64,000 nt of DNA from Serratia proteamaculans. GTDB lineage: Bacteria > Pseudomonadota > Gammaproteobacteria > Enterobacterales > Enterobacteriaceae. The notes beneath the pieces are model-generated. The model made no database searches. It saw only the letters and a list, made by a program, of their open reading frames with translations, and was not told the DNA's origin. A program made the translations under genes and the position numbers. This document shows, piece by piece, positions 43,750-51,748 of the stretch (position 1 is its first letter; the number at the start of each line of letters is the position of its first letter). The DNA lies in contig NZ_SWDE01000001.1 of NCBI RefSeq assembly GCF_013337185.1, positions 1,488,001-1,552,000 on the forward strand, read 5' to 3'.

Positions 43750-45177
43750 ATGCAGCAGTCCCTTTCCCTGATCGCCGGTGCCGTGTTATCCGCCTTGCTC
43801 TGTTCCGCCGCCTTCGCCGATGAAACCCCGGTCAATACCGCCAGCCTTTACGAACGTGCGGCACGCGGCAACATCGTGGAACCCGGTGGCGCCCGCCGTC
43901 TGAGTGGCGATCAAACTGCCGCGTTGAAGGCTTCGCTGTCTGACAAAACGGTCAAAAACGTGATTTTGCTGATCGGTGATGGCATGGGCGATTCGGAAAT
44001 CACCTCGGCACGCAACTACGCCGAAGGTGCGGGCGGCTATTTTAAAGGTATCGATGCCCTGCCGCTGACCGGTCAATACACCCATTACTCGCTGGACAAG
44101 AAAACCCACAAACCGAATTACGTCACCGACTCCGCCGCTTCGGCGACCGCCTGGTCAAGCGGTGTAAAAACCTATAACGGCGCACTGGGTGTGGACGTCA
44201 ACGGCAAAGACCAGCCGACGCTGCTGGAAATCGCCAAGACCGCGGGTAAAGCCACCGGCAATGTGTCCACTGCCGAGCTGCAGGACGCCACACCGGCGGC
44301 ACAAATTTCCCATGTCACCTCACGTAAATGTTACGGCCCGGAAGAAACCAGCGAAAAATGCGCCACCCACGCGCTGGAAAATGGCGGCCATGGATCCATC
44401 AGCGAGCAGTTGCTGAAGGCTCGCGCCGACGTCACGCTCGGCGGTGGGGCAAAATCCTTTAATCAGCTGGCAAAAAGCGGCGAATGGCAGGGAAAATCAC
44501 TAAAAGAACAGGCGGCCGCTCTGGGCTATCAGTGGGTTGAAAACCTTGATGCCCTGAACGCCGTCAGCGTAGCCAACCAGCAGAAACCGCTGCTCGGGCT
44601 GTTTGCTGCCGGCAATATGCCGGTTCGCTGGCTGGGGCCGAAAGCCACTTATCACGGCAATATCGACCAGCCGGCGGTGACCTGCGAGAATAATCCGGCA
44701 CGCACTGCGGATATCCCGACGCTGGCAGCCATGACTGAAAAAGCCATCGACCTGCTGAAAACCAATCAAAACGGTTTCTTCCTGCAGATTGAAGGCGCGT
44801 CGATCGACAAACAGGATCATGCTGCCAACCCGTGCGGCCAGTTTGGCGAGACCGTGGATTTGGATGAAGCGGTACAGAAAGCCTTGGCATTCGCCCGCGC
44901 GGATGGCAACACCCTGGTGATCGTCACCGCAGACCACGCCCACTCCAGCCAGATTATCGCCACCGACGCCAAGGCCCCAGGCCTGACGCAAACGCTGACC
45001 ACCAAAGATGGCGCGCCGATGACCATCAGCTACGGCAATTCAGAAGAAGATTCGCAAGGGCACACGGGTACTCAATTGCGGGTCGCGGCTTACGGCCCCC
45101 ATGCTGCCAACGTGGTTGGCCTGACCGATCAAACGGATCTGTTCTATACCCTGCGCGACGCCATGGCGATTAAGTAA
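43750..45177 (+). CDS. phoA: Periplasmic alkaline phosphatase
   Basis: A 475-residue exported phosphomonoesterase. The signal peptide is residues 1-23 (cut after AAFA). The nucleophile is Ser128 (precursor numbering) in [10 protein letters not shown]; metal-binding segments [28 protein letters not shown] and [11 protein letters not shown] are complete. It is controlled by a near-perfect Pho box upstream. An intrinsic terminator follows. Confidence 0.97.
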   Translation: MQQSLSLIAGAVLSALLCSAAFADETPVNTASLYERAARGNIVEPGGARRLSGDQTAALKASLSDKTVKNVILLIGDGMGDSEITSARNYAEGAGGYFKGIDALPLTGQYTHYSLDKKTHKPNYVTDSAASATAWSSGVKTYNGALGVDVNGKDQPTLLEIAKTAGKATGNVSTAELQDATPAAQISHVTSRKCYGPEETSEKCATHALENGGHGSISEQLLKARADVTLGGGAKSFNQLAKSGEWQGKSLKEQAAALGYQWVENLDALNAVSVANQQKPLLGLFAAGNMPVRWLGPKATYHGNIDQPAVTCENNPARTADIPTLAAMTEKAIDLLKTNQNGFFLQIEGASIDKQDHAANPCGQFGETVDLDEAVQKALAFARADGNTLVIVTADHAHSSQIIATDAKAPGLTQTLTTKDGAPMTISYGNSEEDSQGHTGTQLRVAAYGPHAANVVGLTDQTDLFYTLRDAMAIK

Positions 45178-45195
45178 GCTAATAATCGGAGACCC

Positions 45196-45240
45196 AAACG
45201 CTGTTCATCGCCTGGAGTGCAGGGATGAATAGCGTTTTTA
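45196..45240 (+). terminator. phoA terminator
   Basis: AAACGCT-TTCATC pairs with GATGAA-AGCGTTT around a 12-base loop, followed by T residues. Confidence 0.7.
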
Positions 45241-45304
45241 CCCTTTATAAACAACAGGCAACTGTTATATTGAAGAACACTTTCGCTTTCGAGAAGGACT
45301 CTTC

Positions 45305-45688
45305 ATGGCGTTATTCCGCTTGGTTATACTCATCAGTTCGCTGTTTGTTGCAGCTTCCCCCCTGGCCGCTTCGCCGATACAATTCCGTCTTGATTCTGCC
45401 TGTGATTTCAGTCAGTTAAGTATCAAGCTTAAAGACTCGCTTAATCCCGGCTTCGTGCAGCTAAACGTCGAACTGCAACCGCAGGCAGCACAACGGCTGG
45501 CGGCAATCACTACCAGCGACAACTTCGGCAAAACATTCATCACAGTGATCAACGGTATTCAGGTAAATAGCGCCACGCTACGCAGTGAGTTAAAGGTTAC
45601 TGCGCTTAGCATTTCGACCGATGGCCCAACCGCACAAAAGCTGTTTCCCAGCCTGTTGAAAAACCAGTGTGAGCCGACCAAAAAATAA
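45305..45688 (+). CDS. Small exported protein with a SecD-head-like segment
   Basis: A 127-residue protein with a signal peptide ([18 protein letters not shown]). The mature part, FVQLNVELQPQAAQRLAAIT then FGKTFITVINGIQVNSATLR, resembles the P1-head/SecDF_P1 subdomain of SecD, which has a similar block of residues before a Gly-rich turn. No membrane helices follow, so it is not a translocase subunit. Function unknown; the likeness is by eye. The next gene starts 8 bases after its stop. Confidence 0.6.
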   Translation: MALFRLVILISSLFVAASPLAASPIQFRLDSACDFSQLSIKLKDSLNPGFVQLNVELQPQAAQRLAAITTSDNFGKTFITVINGIQVNSATLRSELKVTALSISTDGPTAQKLFPSLLKNQCEPTKK

Positions 45689-45698
45689 GGATCTGCTT

Positions 45699-46256
45699 TT
45701 GAATTTGATAACCCTGCCCTTGACCACCGAACGTCTGCAACTGCGCCAGTTTACGCCTGCCGATCTCGAAGCTTATGCGGATTATCATCGCTTGCCGGAG
45801 GTCTATCGTTATCTGTACGCCCCCACACCGGACGATGCGCAGTTGGCCTCCCTGTTTACCCAGGCGATGGCTTCGCGCTTCAGTGAGGACGGCGACATTC
45901 TTTATTGTGCCGTTACCTTGAAAGATAGCGGGAAACTGATCGGTGAAGTGTTGCTGAAACTGGCCAACGGCGCAGCATTGCAAGGGGAGATTGGCTACAT
46001 TTTCAACCCGGCTTATTCAGGAAAAGGCTATGCCGCGGAAGCCGTAAAATCGGTACTGGATCGCGGGTTTGCCGAATCGGGTTTTCATCGCATATTTGCC
46101 CGCCTTGATGCCGCCAATCAGGGTTCGATTGGCGTGGTCGAACGTCTGGGTATGCGTAAAGAGGCGCACCTGCGGCAAAACGATCGTTTCAACGGCGAAT
46201 GGGGCGACGAATTGATTTATGCCCTGCTGAATGAAGAGTGGCGTCAGGCACGCTAA
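45699..46256 (+). CDS. GNAT-family N-acetyltransferase (RimJ/RimL type)
   Basis: A 185-residue acetyltransferase. TTERLQLRQFTPADLEAYAD is the RimJ-like N-terminus, and the acetyl-CoA loop lies in GEIGYIFNPAYSGKGYAAEA. RIFARLDAANQGSIGVVERLGM completes the family signature (part quoted: ARLDAANQGSIGVVERLGM). The start is taken as TTG at 45699 because AAGGA lies 8 bases ahead; an in-frame GTG at 45669 would overlap the preceding gene by 20 bases. The substrate may be a ribosomal-protein N-terminus or a small amine. Confidence 0.82.
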   Translation: MNLITLPLTTERLQLRQFTPADLEAYADYHRLPEVYRYLYAPTPDDAQLASLFTQAMASRFSEDGDILYCAVTLKDSGKLIGEVLLKLANGAALQGEIGYIFNPAYSGKGYAAEAVKSVLDRGFAESGFHRIFARLDAANQGSIGVVERLGMRKEAHLRQNDRFNGEWGDELIYALLNEEWRQAR

Positions 46257-46267
46257 CCAGAGACCTT

Positions 46268-46894
46268 TTAACTATCCGCCAGCATCTTGGCCGCCATTTG
46301 CTTATAACTCGCTACCAAATCGCGGCCCTCATCAGGATCGGTACTCACCGCCAGTCGCATCGTCGCCTCCCCCAAATGCATCAACAGGAAAGCGGCATTT
46401 TCCACCGCCGCCGGGTCTGACTGCGGTCGTAACCGGCGTATTGTCGCTGCCAGCAATGCACCGTTCAACCGGCTTTCCGCCACTTCTTCTTCACGCAGCG
46501 TTTTGTTGGCCTGAGTCGCCGCCCAGATATCCCGCATCACCGGCTCAGCCATAAACAAGGCGTAATATTCGTCAATCAGGCAGTTAAAAGCCTCGATCAA
46601 CTGCGGTAACGTCTGGACCTGAATCAAGCCTTGCTCGATGCATTCACGCGCCTCCTGGTTATAACGTTGCGCCAGCACACGCACGATAGCGCTTTTATCC
46701 GGGAAGTACTGGTACAGCGCGCCAATCGAAATGCCGGCATTTTGCGCCACTTCGCTCATCCGCATCACGTCACTGCCCTGTTGGGCTATCAGCGCAGTTG
46801 CGCAGTCCAGGATCAGCTCCACCTTCTCACGGCTACGCGTCTGGCTGGGTTTACGCCGCAGGGCGGCAATATTTTTTTGCTTATCATTCATCAT
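46268..46894 (-). CDS. TetR-family regulator
   Basis: A 208-residue TetR protein. The N-terminal HTH spans about 20-65: ILDCATALIAQQGSDVMRMS, then EVAQNAGISIGALYQYFPDK. AGGA lies about 8 bases ahead of the ATG at 46894. It is divergent from an NmrA-like reductase gene with 93 bases between starts, so it most likely represses that gene. Confidence 0.88.
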   Translation of the reverse strand: MMNDKQKNIAALRRKPSQTRSREKVELILDCATALIAQQGSDVMRMSEVAQNAGISIGALYQYFPDKSAIVRVLAQRYNQEARECIEQGLIQVQTLPQLIEAFNCLIDEYYALFMAEPVMRDIWAATQANKTLREEEVAESRLNGALLAATIRRLRPQSDPAAVENAAFLLMHLGEATMRLAVSTDPDEGRDLVASYKQMAAKMLADS

Positions 46895-46920
46895 GCATCG
46901 TCCTTTGAACAAAAACCGCC

Positions 46921-46949
46921 TTGACAATAATACGAGGGTTTATCATATT
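46921..46949 (+). promoter_or_regulatory. Strong sigma-70 promoter for the NmrA-like gene
   Basis: TTGACA at 46921-46926 and CATATT at 46944-46949 with exact 17-base spacing. A start near 46956 would make the ATG at 46958 leaderless, which favours the downstream ATG at 46988. Confidence 0.65.
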
Positions 46950-46987
46950 TACAAAACATGAGTAACACTCACATTTTGAGCGACACT

Positions 46988-47827
46988 ATGAACAGCAACG
47001 AAAAGGATTCACCCATTCTGGTTTTAGGCGCTACGGGAAAAACCGGTAGCCGTGTGGCAGCACGTTTGCAACAGCGGGGCATACCGGTGCGTGCCGGGCA
47101 TCGTAGTGCCGCCATCCCTTTCGACTGGCAGGACAGCACCACCTGGCAATCCGCCTTGCAGGATGTGGAAAAACTTTATCTCAGCTTTCAACCCGACCTG
47201 GCAGTTCCGGGCGCAACCGAAATCGTTGAACGCTTTTGCCGGCAGGCGGTAACTGGCGGCGTGCAAAAAATAGTGTTGCTCAGTGGGCGCGGCGAAGACG
47301 AGGCCCGTCAGGCGGAAGAAGTGGTTGAACGCAGTGGGGCGGACTGGACGATATTGCGAGCCAGTTGGTTTATGCAAAACTTCAGCGAGAGTTTTATTCT
47401 TGATGAATTACTAAACGGCGCAGTCTATTTACCACCGGGCGAGATCCCCGAACCTTTTATTGATGCGGAAGATATTGCCGATGTTGCGGTTGCCGCCCTC
47501 ACCCAACCCGGCCACAGCAATACGCATTATGAATTGACCGGCCCGCGTCTGATGACCTTTGAACAGGCGATTGGCGAGATTGCCGCCGCCGCTGGGCGTG
47601 AGATCCACTATCAGCAGGTGCCGGTGGCAGATTACGTTGGATACCTGCGCGAAGCGCAACTGCCGGCAGAAATGGTCACGCTGCTTGAGTATCTGTTCAG
47701 CACGGTGCTGGACGGACGCAACGCGTCATTGACCGATGATGTCCAGCGTAGCCTTGGGCGTGCACCGCGCGATTTCAGCACTTACATCGCCGACACCCTT
47801 CCCAGCGGAGTTTGGCAAGCGCGTTAA
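46988..47827 (+). CDS. NmrA-like NAD(P)H-binding oxidoreductase
   Basis: A 279-residue Rossmann-fold protein of the atypical SDR (NmrA/TMR-like) group. The dinucleotide loop is LVLGATGKTGSRVA near residue 10. The block SGADWTILRASWFMQNFSES, and the C-terminal part with YADV-like helix PVADYVGYLREAQ, fit quinone oxidoreductase-2/NmrA relatives that sense or use NADPH. An in-frame ATG at 46958 exists but falls at the predicted transcript start. It is likely controlled by the divergent TetR protein. Confidence 0.85.
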   Translation: MNSNEKDSPILVLGATGKTGSRVAARLQQRGIPVRAGHRSAAIPFDWQDSTTWQSALQDVEKLYLSFQPDLAVPGATEIVERFCRQAVTGGVQKIVLLSGRGEDEARQAEEVVERSGADWTILRASWFMQNFSESFILDELLNGAVYLPPGEIPEPFIDAEDIADVAVAALTQPGHSNTHYELTGPRLMTFEQAIGEIAAAAGREIHYQQVPVADYVGYLREAQLPAEMVTLLEYLFSTVLDGRNASLTDDVQRSLGRAPRDFSTYIADTLPSGVWQAR

Positions 47828-48260
47828 CCGGTTAATGGTCGCCCTGCACGGCGGCCATTTTCTTTTTGTTACCGAGGGCATTTGCAATTGTTCTATAAAT
47901 ATTGTGTGATAGCTGAATATCGTTTAAATCCGCGGCAATTAAACCCTGTAAATATAGCGGTTATATTTAAATAGAAATAACAAATGAATTATTCCTGCCT
48001 TTAATCCGCTTTTTTTAATTACAAAAGTAGTTTTTAACAATATTGCAAACAATAATATCCCCTCAGTAACCAGAGTTGAACAATCTGTCCCCAGGCAGCC
48101 TGTAATAATCCACTTTTCGTTAAAAAAATGATTAACAAAAAGACATTATCACTGCAATCCGGTTTTGCCGGGCGGGTTGATTTCACTTATTTCCAGGGTA
48201 GCTCCCGATAAATTCTTTCACCTGCAATGAGTAGAATTTACACACAAGAGATTTGAATTA
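47828..48260. other. AT-rich spacer upstream of mqo
   Basis: Apart from the terminator at its left end, this 433-base stretch has no credible gene or RNA that I can recognise. It should contain the mqo promoter. The sequence is rich in A/T runs around 47880-48060; no clear operator stands out. Confidence 0.5.
47834..47868 (+). terminator. Terminator after the NmrA-like gene
   Basis: AATGGTCGCC pairs with GGCGGCCATT (one G-T pair) around CTGCAC, followed by TTCTTTTTG. Confidence 0.75.
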
Positions 48261-49838
48261 ATGAGAAAATTACTCGTCCTGATTTTCTGTCTGAACCTGT
48301 TTGGCGTCACGCAACAGGCCGCAGCAGAAGAGAATAAGACCGTTGATGTGGTTCTGATCGGCGGCGGCATCATGAGCGCCACTTTGGGGACTTACCTGCA
48401 TGAGCTGGAGCCAAACTGGTCCATCGACATGTATGAGCGCATGAATGGCGTTGCGGAAGAAAGCTCCAACGGCTGGAATAACGCCGGTACCGGCCACTCC
48501 GCCTTCGCCGAAATGAACTACACCCCAGAAAAAAAAGACGGCAGCATTGATATCAGCAAAGCCGTGGTGGTGAACGAGTCTTTTGAAATCTCTCGTCAAT
48601 TCTGGTCTTATCAGGTTAAAAATAACGTCCTGAAAGATCCAAAATCCTTTATCAACAGCGTGCCGCACATGAGCTTTGTCTGGGGTGACGATAACGTCAA
48701 CTTCCTGCGCAAACGCTATGCAGCGCTGCAGCACAGCACCCTGTTCCGTGGTATGGAGTACTCAGAGGACGCCAACCAGATTAAACAGTGGGCACCGCTG
48801 GTCATGGACGGTCGCGATCCTAAGCAAAAAATTGCCGCCACCCGCATGCCGCTGGGCACCGACGTCAACTTTGGCGTGATCACCCACCAACTGGTGGATA
48901 CGCTGACCAAAAATCCAAACTTCAAGCTGAACCTGAGCCATGAAGTACGCGATATCAAACGCAACGACGACAATACCTGGCGTGTAACCGTGGCCGATCT
49001 GAACCGTGACGGCAAAGAAACCACCGTTAACGCCAAGTTCGTGTTTATCGGCGCGGGCGGTGCTTCTCTGACGCTGCTGCAAAAAACCGGTATTCCTGAA
49101 GCCGAAGGCTACGGTGCCTTCCCGGTCGGCGGTCAGTTCCTGGTGACCACCAACCCGGAAATTGCCAACCAGCATCTGGCCAAGGTTTATGGTCTGGCCA
49201 GCGTAGGCTCGCCACCGATGTCGGTTCCGCACCTGGATACCCGCATGCTGGATGGCAAACGCGTCCTGCTGTTCGGGCCGTTCGCTACCTTCTCCGGCAA
49301 GTTCCTGAAAAACGGTTCACTGTTCGATCTGCTGCATTCCCTGAGCACCTCTAACCTGATGCCAATGACTCACGTCGGTCTGGATAACTTCGACCTGGTG
49401 AAATACCTGGTGGGTCAGTTGATGATGAACGACGACGACCGTTTCGCCGCGCTGAAAGAGTATTTCCCTGAAGCCAAACAAGCTGACTGGAAGCTGTGGA
49501 CTGCCGGTCAACGCGTGCAAATCATCAAGAAAGACGATGACAAAGGTGGCCTGCTGCAGTTCGGTACTGAAGTGGTCAGCGCTAAAGACGGCAGCATTGC
49601 CGCCCTGCTGGGTGCATCACCGGGCGCCTCTACTGCCGCACCGATCATGCTGCACCTGATGGAAACCGTGTTCAAAGATAAAGTGGCGACGCCGGAATGG
49701 CAGAGCAAGCTGAAAGAGATCATTCCGTCCTACGGCCACAAGCTGAACGGCGATATTGAAATGACCAACAAGATCCGTGGCTACACCAGCAGCGTGTTGC
49801 AGTTGGACTATATCGAAGTGAAGCCGGAAACCAACTGA
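48261..49838 (+). CDS. mqo: Malate:quinone oxidoreductase
   Basis: A 525-residue FAD enzyme that oxidises malate to oxaloacetate and passes electrons to quinones. The N-terminal hydrophobic stretch [19 protein letters not shown] resembles a signal, as in E. coli Mqo, and precedes the FAD loop [12 protein letters not shown]. Conserved blocks [28 protein letters not shown] and [16 protein letters not shown] are intact. It is a single-gene unit. Confidence 0.96.
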   Translation: MRKLLVLIFCLNLFGVTQQAAAEENKTVDVVLIGGGIMSATLGTYLHELEPNWSIDMYERMNGVAEESSNGWNNAGTGHSAFAEMNYTPEKKDGSIDISKAVVVNESFEISRQFWSYQVKNNVLKDPKSFINSVPHMSFVWGDDNVNFLRKRYAALQHSTLFRGMEYSEDANQIKQWAPLVMDGRDPKQKIAATRMPLGTDVNFGVITHQLVDTLTKNPNFKLNLSHEVRDIKRNDDNTWRVTVADLNRDGKETTVNAKFVFIGAGGASLTLLQKTGIPEAEGYGAFPVGGQFLVTTNPEIANQHLAKVYGLASVGSPPMSVPHLDTRMLDGKRVLLFGPFATFSGKFLKNGSLFDLLHSLSTSNLMPMTHVGLDNFDLVKYLVGQLMMNDDDRFAALKEYFPEAKQADWKLWTAGQRVQIIKKDDDKGGLLQFGTEVVSAKDGSIAALLGASPGASTAAPIMLHLMETVFKDKVATPEWQSKLKEIIPSYGHKLNGDIEMTNKIRGYTSSVLQLDYIEVKPETN

Positions 49839-49892
49839 TAGCCGTTTCCCTCCTCGCTTTAAGGCCGATGACAAAGAGCTTTGTTGTTTAGT

Positions 49893-49967
49893 GGTAGGGG
49901 CGCTGCATGCTGCGCCCTATAGCATAAGCAATGGGTTAAATCGGGTCGAACATGTTCGACCCCTACC
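49893..49967. repeat. Two-hairpin REP-like element
   Basis: Ends GGTAGGGGCG and CGACCCCTACC form terminal inverted repeats. Inside are GGGCGC-TGCATGCT-GCGCCC and a perfect palindrome GGGTCGAACATGTTCGACCC (49943-49962). The left unit shares 18 identical bases with 36191-36208 on the opposite strand. Confidence 0.7.
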
Positions 49968-50001
49968 GGTTCAGCCCTTGTGCGGGTTTGTCATCAGTCT
50001 G

Positions 50002-50027
50002 AAGGCCGCCTCGTGCGGCCTTTTTCA
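50002..50027 (+). terminator. Terminator (probably mqo)
   Basis: AAGGCCGC-CTCGT-GCGGCCTT followed by TTTTC. It lies 163 bases past mqo, beyond the REP-like element. Confidence 0.7.
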
Positions 50028-50180
50028 TTTCTCCGCGACGGTAAGAGCACTTTTAGCCACCTTTAGCACCATAGTTAACACTTGCGTAACCCAGTGCCGC
50101 AGCCTATTATCAAAGAACAAGCTTGGATAATTACTCTTACCTACACTGACCTGAATGTCGTACTGCGGGAGAACTCAAAC

Positions 50181-50639
50181 ATGGATCGCGTCAATATCAT
50201 TCACGATTTGCTGGACTGGATTGAAAATCATCTGGATCAACCCTTGCTGTTAGACAACGTGGCCGCCAAGTCAGGCTACTCCAAATGGCACTTGCAAAGG
50301 ATGTTCCGCAGCACCACCGGCCACGCGCTGGGCAGCTATATCCGCGAGCGTCGTCTGTCGCAGGCGGCACAGGCGCTGCGTTCAAGCCCTCGCCCTATTC
50401 TCGATATCGCCCTGCAGTTCCATTTTGATTCCCAACCGTCATTTTCGCGCGCGTTTAAAAAACAGTTCGGCAAAACGCCGGCGGTATATCGCCGTACTAC
50501 GCGCTGGGATGTCGCAGAAATGCGCCCACAGGCTATCGAGCCGCTGAACGGACATCGTCACGAGTCGCCGGGGATGAATCTATGGTATGCAGGTAAGTGT
50601 CTGGACGGGGTCTGCACCAACTGGGTTGGTCAGCACTGA
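50181..50639 (+). CDS. MarA/SoxS-like AraC-family regulator
   Basis: A 152-residue protein consisting of two HTH units with no separate sensor domain: NVAAKSGYSKWHLQRMFRST and IALQFHFDSQPSFSRAFKKQ, followed by the AraC signature KTPAVYRR. It starts at 50181 with GGAG about 10 bases ahead. After the DNA-binding part it has a tail of about 40 residues ending in CLDGVCTNWVGQH. MarA, SoxS and Rob activate multidrug and stress genes; the same role is inferred here. It is convergent with the fimbrial operon. Confidence 0.85.
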   Translation: MDRVNIIHDLLDWIENHLDQPLLLDNVAAKSGYSKWHLQRMFRSTTGHALGSYIRERRLSQAAQALRSSPRPILDIALQFHFDSQPSFSRAFKKQFGKTPAVYRRTTRWDVAEMRPQAIEPLNGHRHESPGMNLWYAGKCLDGVCTNWVGQH

Positions 50640-50643
50640 GCAT

Positions 50644-50684
50644 AAAAAAGGGGGTTCAGCCTGGATGGCTGAACCCCCTTTTTT
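50644..50684. terminator. Bidirectional terminator between the AraC gene and the fimbrial operon
   Basis: AAAAAAGGGGGTTCAGCC pairs with GGCTGAACCCCCTTTTTT around a short loop, with A-run and T-run on the two sides. Confidence 0.9.
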
Positions 50685-50696
50685 ACTTAAAGACAT

Positions 50697-51743
50697 TTAC
50701 TTAAAAGTGACGTCTATATTCGCCGAAGCGTTGAACGGCCCCACTCTCGGGTTGGTGTTCAGCCACTTCAGGCTGGCCAAAAAGTTCTTTTCAACGACGG
50801 TGCCGTTGACCAGACCCAAGTCCACCGGGCTGTTCATCATGATCGGTGTATTGGGCGTTGTCGCCTGAGACAACACGATACCAAAACCGCTGTCGCTGGT
50901 CGGCAGAATTACACTGTTGTCCTGCACCGGATAAGTAGAGCTGAAGCTGGCCTGCAAGGTTTCGCCCTTGCAATCCTGACCGGTAGTAGGATCAGACATG
51001 TTGGCCGAAACGGAGAATGGCACCTGCTTTTCGATCTTGCCGGCCACGGCATTCTGACGTGGAATAGTACCAAAGTTCACGGTTGAACCGTTGTTGGCCA
51101 CCACGTTGATTTTCGGGTTGCAGGAAATAAACTGAATATTGCCCAGCCCGGAAATATAGGCGTTAAAGTTGCTGTTAGGCGTACCGTTCAAGCCACCCAC
51201 ACCATCCACCTGGAATACCGAATAGGCGTTGCTATCGTTTATTTTACCACCTGGTGGCGGTGCTTTTCCGGTAGCCTTGATATAAATGGCATAGGAAACC
51301 GTTACGGTCAAAGATTTGGCCGGGGGACGGCAGCTATTACCGGAAGGACGACATTCTGTACCCGGGCCAACATCTTGTTTGGCACCTTTAGTGGGTTTGA
51401 TATCCACACTGTTGTAGGTCACGCCCACTTCAATCGAGTTATGGATCTGACTCATACGCGATTGCGGGTCCCAGTACAGGAAAGCATGCTCCCCTCTAGG
51501 GTTATTCCAGTCATCCACGCACTGGAAGACGGAAGTAAAGGGTTTTGAGCGCCACAGCAACGCCCCCGCAGCAGTATTGGCCGTTGATACTTTGATCACC
51601 TTATCCAACACGATGTCCTGGCGGATACTGCCATTTTGCTTACATGACAGCGCATAGCTGCTCTGCGAGAACGCCCCCAATGTGACCAACAGTCCTGCTG
51701 CCAGCCCGAGGTTTTTATGTTTTAACAAAGAAGACATATTCAT
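50697..51743 (-). CDS. Fimbrial tip adhesin-like subunit
   Basis: A 348-residue exported protein (signal peptide GLAAGLLVTLGAFSQSSYA). It is much longer than the major subunit. The N-terminal part has several cysteines (QCVDDWNNPRGEH, CRPSGNSCRPP) and would be the receptor-binding domain; the C-terminal part ending NTNPRVGPFNASANIDVTFK resembles a pilin domain with the donor-strand-accepting beta zipper. Starts at 51743 (MNM) or 51737 (second Met, AGGA 6 bases ahead) are both possible. It is the last gene of the fimbrial operon. Confidence 0.82.
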   Translation of the reverse strand: MNMSSLLKHKNLGLAAGLLVTLGAFSQSSYALSCKQNGSIRQDIVLDKVIKVSTANTAAGALLWRSKPFTSVFQCVDDWNNPRGEHAFLYWDPQSRMSQIHNSIEVGVTYNSVDIKPTKGAKQDVGPGTECRPSGNSCRPPAKSLTVTVSYAIYIKATGKAPPPGGKINDSNAYSVFQVDGVGGLNGTPNSNFNAYISGLGNIQFISCNPKINVVANNGSTVNFGTIPRQNAVAGKIEKQVPFSVSANMSDPTTGQDCKGETLQASFSSTYPVQDNSVILPTSDSGFGIVLSQATTPNTPIMMNSPVDLGLVNGTVVEKNFLASLKWLNTNPRVGPFNASANIDVTFK

Positions 51744-51748
51744 TCCTT

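Larger units (their letters stand above)
49839..50180. other. Spacer with REP-like element, terminator and AraC-gene promoter
   Basis: This 342-base gene-free stretch holds a 75-base REP-like element at 49893-49967, an intrinsic terminator at 50002-50027, and the presumed promoter of the AraC-family gene in 50040-50180. Confidence 0.6.
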
